Source: Mycobacterium sp. GA-1285 (GTDB taxonomy: Bacteria > Actinomycetota > Actinomycetes > Mycobacteriales > Mycobacteriaceae). Taken from it: a stretch of 64,000 nt of DNA. The notes under the pieces are model-generated. The model saw nothing but the letters and a program-made list of their open reading frames with translations. It was not told the DNA's origin and ran no database searches. Location of the stretch: the NCBI RefSeq assembly GCF_001499905.1, contig NZ_LQIS01000001.1, positions 124,001 through 188,000 of the forward strand. The letters run 5' to 3'. The position numbers and the translations under genes were made by a program. Positions 8,345 to 16,202 of the stretch are shown piece by piece; position 1 is the stretch's first letter, and the number at the start of each line of letters is the position of its first letter.

Positions 8345-11300
8345 TCAGTACACGTCGCGCACATAGCGTTTGGTCGCGACCAGCTCACGTTTGTAGCCGT
8401 GGGCCTGTTCGTGCGACATTCCGCCGTGCCGCTCGATGATCGTGGTCAATGCGGCGTCGACGTCCTTGGCCATGCGGGTGGCGTCGCCGCAGACGTAGAA
8501 GTGTGCGCCGTCGTCGAGCCAGCGCCACACCTCGGCCCCCTGTTCGAGCATCCGGTGCTGGACGTAGACCCGCGACGCCTGGTCGCGGGAGAACGCGAGA
8601 TCGAGCCGGTCGAGCAGCCCGTCGCGGGCCATGTCTTCGAAATCGTTGCGGTAGTAGTAGTTCTGGTCGCGGTGCTGCTCGCCGAAGAACAGCCAGTTGC
8701 GTCCGCGGTGACCCAGGGCCCGTCGCTCTTGCAAGAAGCCGCGGAACGGCGCGACACCCGTGCCGGGGCCGACCATGATCATCGGGATCGAGCCGTCCTC
8801 GGGCGGCCGGAAGTGCGGCGAGTGTTGCAAGAAGACCGGCGCCGACGACGCGCGGTCGGCCAGGAAGGTCGAGCAGACGCCGCCGCGCCGGCCGCCGTCG
8901 GCGCCGCGGTAGCGCACCACCGACACCGTCAACTGCACCTCGTGCGGACTGACCAGCGGGCTCGACGAGATCGAGTAACTGCGCGGTGTCAACCGGACCA
9001 GCACCTCGCGCCACTCGTCGGGATCGGCGTGGACCACGAATTCCTGGACGAGGTCAAGGCCGTTGCGGCCGTTCAGCCACTTGTCCAGCTTGGCCTTGGG
9101 TGCTCGCAGCGCCTTGGCGTCGCGGCTGTGTTCGGCGATGAAGCGCACCAGGTCGGGGGTGACCCGGCAGAAGTCGTAGTGCGAGATGAGCGCGTCGCGC
9201 AACGACTGCTCGACGCCGTCGATCTCGACGGCGTGCTGACCCGGCATCCCGGTGGCCGCCAGCCACGCGTCGACCATGACGGGGTCGTTGGTGGCGCACA
9301 CACCGAGCGAATCGCCTGCGGCGTAGGTGACGTCGTGCTCGGAGATGTCGAAACCGAACTGGCGCACCTCTTTTCGGGATGCCCGCCCGGTGAGCACCAC
9401 GTTGCGGGACAGCGGTACGACGAGGGGACGCGCGCGGGTGAACGGCTGCGCGACGGTGGTGGGCCGCACAAGTGTCGCGACGCTACTGGTCGACGGTGAG
9501 ATTCCCGGATTCAGCAGTGCGGTGACGTCGTCGGCCCAGCGCCGCATGCGCTCGTCGTCGTAGGCCTCGCAGTCGGCGCGCTCGAGCAGCCGCACCGCGC
9601 CGAGGTCGGCCAGCCTGGTGTCGACGGACTTGGCGTGTCCGCAGAAGTCGTCATAGGACCGGTCGCCGATGCCCAGCACCGCGTACCGCACGCCGGTCAA
9701 CGGCGTCTTCAACGACTGCAACCGGTGCCAGAAGGCCGCACCGTTGTCGGGCGGTCCCCCGTCGCCGAAGGTGCTGGTGACGACGAGCACCTCGCGAGCA
9801 GCCACGAGGTCGGCAGGCGCGAGATCATCCATGTTCATCAGGTGCGCGTTGCCGAGTCGTGCGGCCAGCCGCGAGGCGAAGTCCTCGGCGTTGCCGGTTT
9901 GCGACGCCCACAGCACGAGCGGCCCGTCGTCGAGCTGCGGCCGTGCCGGTTCTGCGCACGGACGGCCCTGCGCTGCGAGCAGACCGTTGATCCACTGCCT
10001 CACCTCGGTGGACACCGGCGCGGAGTCGGGCAGCACAGGGACATCCGCTCCAGCCTCGGCCAGTCCGCTGAAAAAGCCTGACACATAGAGCGATTCCTGC
10101 TCGGTGAGCGTCGGGGACGCGACGGCCCGCAGGTCGACCGCGCAGACCTTGAATTCGGGCTGCAACGAGTCGGGGTCGACGGCGTCATTGGTCAACGCGT
10201 TGACGGTGAGGCTGTCGCCGTGGTCGTCGTTCCAGTGGAACGGCGCGAAACAACTGCCCGGGCGTATGCGTTCGGTGACAGTAGCGGTCAGCACCGCGCG
10301 CCCGCGCCGTGACGTGAGCTCGACGGGTCGCCCATCCTCGATGCCCAATCTCAGCGCGTCCTCGGGATGCACCTCGACGAACGGCTCACCGGTCAGCTTG
10401 TTGAGCGACTCGACGCGGCCCGTCTTGGTCATGGTGTGCCACTGGTGTTGCAGCCGACCGGAATTCAGCACCATCGGGTATTCATCGTCGGGCAACTCCC
10501 GCGCGTCCATGTGTGGGCGCGCATGAAAGACGGCGCGGCGCGACGGGGTCGGGAACGCGAGCCGGGGCGCGTGTCCGTTCTCGTCGACGAAGTGTTCCTG
10601 GCTCACACCGTCGTTGAGGTAGCGGATCGGGTGGCGATCGTTCTCGTCGTCCGGCGGACACGGCCACTGCACGGGAGTTTCCCGCAGCCGCGCGTAGCTG
10701 GCACCGCGAAGGTCATAGCCGGTCTTCGGATTCCAGAATCGCCGGATCTCGTCGAAGATCTGCTCGCTGGAGCTGTAGGCGAAGTGCCCGCCGAAGCCCA
10801 TGTGGGCGGCCACCTCGCAGATCAGCTGCCAATCAGGTCGGGCCTGGCCCTTAGCGCGAATCGACTGCTGCAGCAACGTCAGATTGCGTTCGGAGTTGAC
10901 CATCACCGCATCGGCCTCCGCCCACATCGCGGCGGGAAGCACGATGTCGGCGTAGGTATTGGTGGCCGTCGCGCGGTAGGCGTCCTGGGTGATGACAAGC
11001 TCGGCGGCCTTCAACCCCTCGATGACCGTCGACCGGTTGGCCGCGCTGGCAACGGGATTGGTGCAGATGATCCAGCATGCCTTGATCTCGCCGTCGGCGA
11101 GTTTCCGGAACATGTCAACGGTGCCCGGACCGACGTCCGCGCGGATTGTGCCGGGTGCCAGACCCCACTGCGTCTCGACGAACGCGCGGTCCTCCGCTGA
11201 GGTCACGGAGCGCTGACCCGGCAATCCCGGTCCCATATAGCCCATTTCGCGCCCGCCCATAGCGTTAGGCTGTCCGGTCAGCGACATCGGTCCGCTGCCC

Positions 11301-12280
11301 GGCCGGCAGATCGCGCCCGTGGCCAGGTGCAGGTTGCAGATGGCGTTGGTGTTCCAGGTTCCGTGGGTGCTCTGGTTGAGCCCCATCGTCCAACAGCTCA
11401 GCCACTCCCCCGCGTCGGCGATCATCCGCGCGGCGAGCCGGATGTCGGCCTCAGCGAGGCCCGTGAGGTGAGCCACCTTCTCGGGTGTGTAGTCGGCGAG
11501 GAACGCCGGCATCGCCTCCCAACCCTCGGTGTGGTCGTCGATGAATTCGCGGTCGATGTCACCGTTTTCGACGAGAAGGTGGAGCAGACCGTTCAGCAGT
11601 GCGAGGTCGGTGCCGGGTTTGATTTGCAGGTACAGATCGGCGCATTCGGCGGTCGTCGTGCGGCGGGGGTCGACGACGATCAGCTTGGCACCAGTCTTGA
11701 GCCGATCGGCCATGCGCAGGTACAGGATGGGGTGACAGTCGGCCATGTTGGAGCCGATGACGAAAAACAGGTCGGTGCAGTCGAAGTCGGTGTAGGAGCC
11801 CGGCGGGCCGTCGGCACCCAGCGATTGTTTGAAGCCGGTGCCCGCGCTGGCCATACACAGCCGTGAGTTCGACTCGATGTGCACCGTGCGCAGGAACCCC
11901 TTGGCCAGTTTGGTTGCGAGATACTGGGCCTCGATCGACATCTGGCCCGACACGTAGAGTGCCACCGCGTCGGGGCCGCGCTCGTCGATGATCGCCCGCA
12001 GCCGTCGGCCCGCCTCGGCGACGGCGTCGTCGACCGGTGTGGGGACCAGTTCCTCATCGCGGCCGGGTCGCAGCATCGCCGAGGTCAGCCGGCCGTCGTC
12101 GGCGCGCATCAGCTCGGCGTGGGTCGCACCTTTGGTGCACAGCCTGCCGAAGTTGGCCGGGTGCAGCTTGTCCCCGGTGACCCGCGCGATGACGGGGTTG
12201 CCGGTGTCGCGGTCGGTGGCGGTGTGCACCTCGATACCGCAGCCCACGCCGCAGTACGAGCACGCCGTCCGAGTCACCAT
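8345..12280 (-). CDS. nasN: Assimilatory nitrate reductase fused to sulfite-reductase-type flavoprotein
   Basis: A 1311-residue cytoplasmic enzyme predicted to reduce nitrate to nitrite with NAD(P)H. ATG 12280 was chosen because MVTRTACSYCGVGCG starts the [4Fe-4S] domain (Cys7, Cys10, Cys14, Cys48), although the frame is open upstream into narK. The Mo-bis-MGD domain spans to about 720, with SNSRLCMAS (about 140) providing the Mo-ligating Cys. A flavodoxin/FMN domain (LVLWASQTGNAEDF, about 785-925) follows, then an FAD domain with RSYSISSSPL (about 1103) and an NADPH site with GPGTGVAPFRGF (about 1175) and YVCGDATRMAKDV. The partner reductase is therefore built in. M. smegmatis NasN is, from memory, the same type. 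It lies 5 bases behind narK in one operon. Confidence 0.93.
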   Translation of the reverse strand: MVTRTACSYCGVGCGIEVHTATDRDTGNPVIARVTGDKLHPANFGRLCTKGATHAELMRADDGRLTSAMLRPGRDEELVPTPVDDAVAEAGRRLRAIIDERGPDAVALYVSGQMSIEAQYLATKLAKGFLRTVHIESNSRLCMASAGTGFKQSLGADGPPGSYTDFDCTDLFFVIGSNMADCHPILYLRMADRLKTGAKLIVVDPRRTTTAECADLYLQIKPGTDLALLNGLLHLLVENGDIDREFIDDHTEGWEAMPAFLADYTPEKVAHLTGLAEADIRLAARMIADAGEWLSCWTMGLNQSTHGTWNTNAICNLHLATGAICRPGSGPMSLTGQPNAMGGREMGYMGPGLPGQRSVTSAEDRAFVETQWGLAPGTIRADVGPGTVDMFRKLADGEIKACWIICTNPVASAANRSTVIEGLKAAELVITQDAYRATATNTYADIVLPAAMWAEADAVMVNSERNLTLLQQSIRAKGQARPDWQLICEVAAHMGFGGHFAYSSSEQIFDEIRRFWNPKTGYDLRGASYARLRETPVQWPCPPDDENDRHPIRYLNDGVSQEHFVDENGHAPRLAFPTPSRRAVFHARPHMDARELPDDEYPMVLNSGRLQHQWHTMTKTGRVESLNKLTGEPFVEVHPEDALRLGIEDGRPVELTSRRGRAVLTATVTERIRPGSCFAPFHWNDDHGDSLTVNALTNDAVDPDSLQPEFKVCAVDLRAVASPTLTEQESLYVSGFFSGLAEAGADVPVLPDSAPVSTEVRQWINGLLAAQGRPCAEPARPQLDDGPLVLWASQTGNAEDFASRLAARLGNAHLMNMDDLAPADLVAAREVLVVTSTFGDGGPPDNGAAFWHRLQSLKTPLTGVRYAVLGIGDRSYDDFCGHAKSVDTRLADLGAVRLLERADCEAYDDERMRRWADDVTALLNPGISPSTSSVATLVRPTTVAQPFTRARPLVVPLSRNVVLTGRASRKEVRQFGFDISEHDVTYAAGDSLGVCATNDPVMVDAWLAATGMPGQHAVEIDGVEQSLRDALISHYDFCRVTPDLVRFIAEHSRDAKALRAPKAKLDKWLNGRNGLDLVQEFVVHADPDEWREVLVRLTPRSYSISSSPLVSPHEVQLTVSVVRYRGADGGRRGGVCSTFLADRASSAPVFLQHSPHFRPPEDGSIPMIMVGPGTGVAPFRGFLQERRALGHRGRNWLFFGEQHRDQNYYYRNDFEDMARDGLLDRLDLAFSRDQASRVYVQHRMLEQGAEVWRWLDDGAHFYVCGDATRMAKDVDAALTTIIERHGGMSHEQAHGYKRELVATKRYVRDVY

Positions 12281-12285
12281 GGGCG

Positions 12286-13713
12286 TCAGGCGGGCACCGG
12301 CGCGGCTGTGCGGCCGGTCTGCTCGTCGGAACCGGCGCTCGAGGTCTGCATGCGCAGGAACACGAACCAGGTGACGATCGCGCAGATCACGTAGAAGCAG
12401 AGGAACACCCAGAACGCGTTGGTGGCGGATTTGGCGTCGCTGACATACGACGCGCGCAGGACGACGTTGATGAACACGCCGCCAAGCGCGCCGACCGCAC
12501 CGGCGAATCCGATCAACGCGCCGGACATGCTGCGCGACCAGGCGGCCTTGTCCTCGCGGCTCCACTCGTCATGGCCCTGGGCCTTGGCCTCGAAGATCGA
12601 CGGGATCATCTTGTACGTCGAGCCGTTGCCGATGCCCGAGAGGATGAACAGCAGGATGAAGCCGGTGACGTAGGCGACCATCTGTCCGCCGGTGGCCGCG
12701 CCAGTGATACCGTCGTCGAGAACGCCTGCGGTGACCAGGATTCCGGCGGCGAAGATCATCGCGACGAAGGTGTAGAGCGTGATCTTGCCACCACCGATCC
12801 TGTCGGCCAGTTTGCCGCCGAAGGGCCGCGCGATCGAACCGAGCAGCGGGCCGATGAACGCGATCTGGGCGGCGTGCAGCGACGCCTGTGCGGGAGTGTC
12901 GCCGCCGGCCAGGAAGTTGATCTGCAGCACCTGTCCGAACGCGAACGAGAACCCGATGAACGAGCCGAACGTGCCGATGTACAGAAAGCTCATTACCCAG
13001 GAGTGCTTGAATCGCAACGCTTCTGTCATCGCGCCGAGGCTGGACCGCTGGTTGCCGAGGTTGTCCATGAACAGCGCGGCCCCCAGCGCCGCCAACGCGA
13101 TCAGGACAAGGTAGATGGCGCAGACGATTTCGGGTGCGGTGTTGCTGACGGTGGCGATCACCAGAAGCGCGACCAGCTGGATCACCGGTACGCCGATGTT
13201 GCCGCCGCCGGCGTTCAGGCCGAGCGCCCAGCCCTTGAGCCGCTGTGGGTAGAACGCGTTGATGTTCGTCATCGAGGACGCGAAGTTGCCGCCGCCGACT
13301 CCGGCCACGGCGGCCACGATCATGAAGGTGGTGTAGGACGTGCCGGGGTTGTTCATCACCCAGAGCGTCGGCACGGTCGGGATCAACAGCAGTAGGGCGC
13401 TGACGATGGTCCAGTTGCGCCCACCGAATCGCGCAGGGGCGATGGTGTACGGGATTCGCATGAACGCGCCGACCAGGGTGGGCATCGCGACCAGGTAGAA
13501 CTTGCCCGCCGCGTCGATGCCGTAGATGTCCTGGGGCATGAACAGCACCATCACCGACCAGATGGACCACACGGAGAATCCGACGTGCTCGGCGAAGATC
13601 GACCAGATCAGGTTCCGCTTGGCGATCTTCTTGCCACCGGATTCCCAGGCCTCGACGTCCTCGGCGTCCCAATCTTCAATGGTGCGGCTGCGGCTCAGAC
13701 TCTTCACAGGCAC
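12286..13713 (-). CDS. narK: NarK-type nitrate/nitrite transporter (MFS)
   Basis: A 475-residue major facilitator with about 12 hydrophobic helices and a hydrophilic N-terminal ~35 residues, initiated by GTG at 13713. Signatures of the nitrate/nitrite porter family are present: GGGNFASSMTNINAFYP and GWALGLNAGGGNIGVPVIQL, the Gly/Asn-rich nitrate signature, plus Arg in the RIPYTIAPARFGGRNW loop that contacts substrate in NarK. It imports nitrate (or exchanges nitrate for nitrite) for the reductase whose gene begins 5 bases downstream. The pairing with an assimilatory reductase suggests uptake for nitrogen nutrition rather than respiration. Confidence 0.95.
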   Translation of the reverse strand: MPVKSLSRSRTIEDWDAEDVEAWESGGKKIAKRNLIWSIFAEHVGFSVWSIWSVMVLFMPQDIYGIDAAGKFYLVAMPTLVGAFMRIPYTIAPARFGGRNWTIVSALLLLIPTVPTLWVMNNPGTSYTTFMIVAAVAGVGGGNFASSMTNINAFYPQRLKGWALGLNAGGGNIGVPVIQLVALLVIATVSNTAPEIVCAIYLVLIALAALGAALFMDNLGNQRSSLGAMTEALRFKHSWVMSFLYIGTFGSFIGFSFAFGQVLQINFLAGGDTPAQASLHAAQIAFIGPLLGSIARPFGGKLADRIGGGKITLYTFVAMIFAAGILVTAGVLDDGITGAATGGQMVAYVTGFILLFILSGIGNGSTYKMIPSIFEAKAQGHDEWSREDKAAWSRSMSGALIGFAGAVGALGGVFINVVLRASYVSDAKSATNAFWVFLCFYVICAIVTWFVFLRMQTSSAGSDEQTGRTAAPVPA

Positions 13714-13909
13714 CAGAGTCGCCCGAACCCATTCCGCATCCGTTGCGTCATCGTGTCGGAAACGTCAACTCCAGCTCACATAGGTAACGAATACGCGTGC
13801 GGGGTGCACGAAACCGAGCCGAAACAAATGTGGCCGGGGCCACTCCGCGGCATCTTCAAAGGGCCATCTTCAAAGGGGCCCGCACACCTCGGCGAAAGCG
13901 CCGCAGGTC
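13714..13909 (-). promoter_or_regulatory. Upstream region of the nitrate operon
   Basis: About 196 bases between narK and the convergently oriented tail of the DUF222 gene must hold the narK promoter. A 14-base unit (CATCTTCAAAGGGC) is duplicated in tandem at 13851-13878. A single GTTAC-n6-GAGCT element upstream of narK only partly fits a GlnR half-site, and no full GlnR box could be confirmed. Confidence 0.35.
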
Positions 13910-15376
13910 TCAGAACGGCGCCGGTCGCCGGTTCCTCGCGCGTTCGGCCTTGATTCGCGCTGCGTATTCGGCGGCGCGGCTACGCCGTCGCAGCGGCATC
14001 ATCAGCCCGCGGTCGCAGACTGTCGGCGGGGAGATCGGTGGCGGAGGAAGGTCAGCGGTCGTCGTATCCCACGTCGGAAAGAACAGCCTGCTTCCGGGTT
14101 TGGTGGTGTATTTCCGACCGCTCGGCGAGGTCCAGATCACCGTGCCGTCCGGCAGCTGAACATCGTCCCAGCCACCAAATGTCTTGGCTAGATGGTGTTT
14201 TCGACACAGGCACTTGAGATTTGACGCATGTGTCGGACCGAACGGATACGGAATGGTGTGGTCGATGTCGCAACGATCGGCTGGCGCACTGCAGCCGGAG
14301 GCCCGGCAGTGCAGATCTCGCATGCGCACGAACTGGGCCAAGTCCGCGGACGGGCGGTAACGCGGCTCGGGCTCGTCGCTGGGCAGTTTGATCGGACGGA
14401 TCTTCGCGCCATCGCGGATCAGTTGGGCCAGCAGCGGTGCAGGCAGGATGTCCTCACCAAGGATGAGTGCTGTGGGCGGCTTGGCCTTCGACTCGCGGAC
14501 CGTCGGGGTAGGTCCCTGGGACTCGCCGGCTGTCGGGGCAGGTGCCTGGGACTCGCCGGCTGTCGGCTGCTGTAATGCCGCTTCGGCCGCTGACCGCTCG
14601 GCGAAAACGTTGACGACGACGTTCGACGACCGCGGCACGTCAGCCGACGGACACGTGTCGGATCCGCAGCGACACGCGAGGCGGTCATTGCCCGAGATCA
14701 TCGCACCGACCGCGTCCGATCGGCGCTCCCCGGCGGATCGAGGATCGGCATCGCACAGGCCCTGCACCATTGCAGCGATGCGACGTTTGAGAACCGCCCC
14801 ATCCGTGGCCAGCAGCCGGCCCCACACCGACATAGTTCCTGCCGGATCGTCGATGTCGCCGACCGAGAAGTCTCTGCTGCGCATGGTTGTTTCGCTGTGG
14901 CGCAAGGCTTCTGGATCGTACCGCTCGACCCACGCGTCAATTGCCCTCTCGAGCTTGTCATCGGACAGGCGACCCCATTTCGTCGCGCCTTCTGCAAGGG
15001 CAGCGTCGATCAAGGCCAGCGCTTCGGCGTCGTAAACGAGCTGTGTGCGCCACGTGAGCGCCGAGACGACGCGGGAGTTAATGGCGCCCTGCAGATACAG
15101 CGCCGCAACGCGCGGAAGCCGGTCCCGAAGTGCGATCGCTATCCGCATCTGTGCCGAGGCCCGCCTGTGGCCGACGGTCATAGCGGCCGCGACTTCGGCG
15201 GCGGCCGCATCCCAACCGTCGAATGCTGCTCGGTCGTCATCGTCGACTCGGCGGCGGGCGAGTTCGGCGATGGCGGCCAGCCGACGGGCTCCCGCCCTTG
15301 CTTCGGCCCGCATGCTCTCCTCGATCGCAGCGGCGACCGCGGCGTCGTCAGCCTCCGAGAACTCCGAGTCGAACAT
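13910..15376 (-). CDS. DUF222 / HNH endonuclease-domain protein (13E12 family)
   Basis: A 488-residue member of the actinobacterial DUF222 plus HNH family (13E12/REP family in M. tuberculosis), taken from ATG 15376 because members typically start MF and run into the Ala-rich helical DUF222 region. A C-terminal HNH zinc-finger-like nuclease motif is visible: LHCRASGCSAPADRCDIDHT followed by CLCRKHHLAKTFGGW. Between the two lies a 30-base tandem repeat encoding PTAGESQxP-type units at about residues 270-296. The families are multi-copy and of uncertain role; nuclease activity is inferred from the HNH motif. It stands alone, with the alpha/beta hydrolase gene upstream on the same strand. Confidence 0.88.
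   Translation of the reverse strand: MFDSEFSEADDAAVAAAIEESMRAEARAGARRLAAIAELARRRVDDDDRAAFDGWDAAAAEVAAAMTVGHRRASAQMRIAIALRDRLPRVAALYLQGAINSRVVSALTWRTQLVYDAEALALIDAALAEGATKWGRLSDDKLERAIDAWVERYDPEALRHSETTMRSRDFSVGDIDDPAGTMSVWGRLLATDGAVLKRRIAAMVQGLCDADPRSAGERRSDAVGAMISGNDRLACRCGSDTCPSADVPRSSNVVVNVFAERSAAEAALQQPTAGESQAPAPTAGESQGPTPTVRESKAKPPTALILGEDILPAPLLAQLIRDGAKIRPIKLPSDEPEPRYRPSADLAQFVRMRDLHCRASGCSAPADRCDIDHTIPYPFGPTHASNLKCLCRKHHLAKTFGGWDDVQLPDGTVIWTSPSGRKYTTKPGSRLFFPTWDTTTADLPPPPISPPTVCDRGLMMPLRRRSRAAEYAARIKAERARNRRPAPF
14490..14566 (-). repeat. 30-base tandem repeat inside the DUF222 gene
   Basis: Two full units (14490-14519, 14520-14549) and a partial third (to 14566) of a 30-base unit containing GACTCGCCGGCTGTCGG. 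It is in frame and produces a Pro/Thr/Glu/Ser-rich linker between the DUF222 and HNH domains. The first unit is more diverged. Confidence 0.8.
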
Positions 15377-15452
15377 GTGTTCGAGTATGCCACCGCCCAC
15401 CGACACGTTGACTCATCGGAAATGCGCGCGAACGGCCGAGCCGACAAGACCG

Positions 15453-16202
15453 TCAGTCAGCGGCGGTCTCCCAGAAGCGCGTGAGCACCCCGGCCCCGAG
15501 CGCCGGATCCTGGACCATCCACCAGTGTCCGAGCCCCTCGAGAACTTCGGTCCGCGCGCCGGCACGCTCGGCCGCACGCCGGCGCATGTCCTCGGTTCCG
15601 ACGTACGGATCCTCGGTGGCGAGTATCGACAGGCCGGGCCGCGAGGCGGCGGTGCCCAACCCGCGCCCGGCTTCGCGGAGAACCGGCTGGGCGGCCGATC
15701 GGTACAGCACCAGGATCGCGCGCCCCATCTCCGGGCCTTGGGCCTTCGCCAGCGATGTCGCGATGTCGATTGGCAGCCCGAGATCGGCCATTTGCGCCGT
15801 CCTGTCCGCGACCGTGCCGCCCATCATCGCCTCGACCAGTTCCTCGCCGGCTCCGGGCGTCTGCCACACCTGCGCGAGGTCATGCCAGACGTAGTCGGCA
15901 TCGAACAGCCCCACGACGTCACTGGCCCAGGTGCGCAGGAGATCAGGACGGTGCATCGCCACGTTGACGACGTGACCGCCGCCCCAGTCGTGGCCGACGA
16001 GGTCGACCGGTTCGCCGAAGCGCTCCAGTTCGCGCTCGAGCCAATCGCGATAGTCGAGGTAAGTCGCCGCGAAATCGTCGGGCAGCGGTGCGCCGAATCC
16101 GGGCGGGGAGAGCCGCACGACGTCATTGCGGCCGAGAGCGTCGACCAAAGGGCCCCAGATCGCGTCAGTCTCCGGATTGCCGTGCACCAGAACGATTGTC
16201 AT
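15453..16202 (-). CDS. Alpha/beta-fold hydrolase (Asp-nucleophile type)
   Basis: A 249-residue alpha/beta hydrolase. HGNPETDAIW forms the oxyanion loop after strand 3, and the nucleophile elbow is LVGHDWGGGHV, with Asp where esterases have Ser. This is the pattern of haloalkane dehalogenases and epoxide hydrolases. ILATEDPYVG supplies a candidate acid and GLGHWWMVQDP the catalytic His. The substrate cannot be told from sequence. The gene overlaps the upstream regulator by ATGA (16199-16202), so it is translated with, and may be controlled by, that protein. Confidence 0.88.
   Translation of the reverse strand: MTIVLVHGNPETDAIWGPLVDALGRNDVVRLSPPGFGAPLPDDFAATYLDYRDWLERELERFGEPVDLVGHDWGGGHVVNVAMHRPDLLRTWASDVVGLFDADYVWHDLAQVWQTPGAGEELVEAMMGGTVADRTAQMADLGLPIDIATSLAKAQGPEMGRAILVLYRSAAQPVLREAGRGLGTAASRPGLSILATEDPYVGTEDMRRRAAERAGARTEVLEGLGHWWMVQDPALGAGVLTRFWETAAD

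Noticed and set aside
8300..9499. A 400-codon plus-strand frame within the nitrate reductase gene
   Set aside because: It is a shadow: antisense to a recognised flavoprotein domain, with no ribosome-binding site and skewed composition.
13760..13810. GlnR box upstream of narK
   Set aside because: Only one GTTAC-n6-GAGCT partial match; the second half-site and spacing fail. A position weight matrix scan would be decisive.
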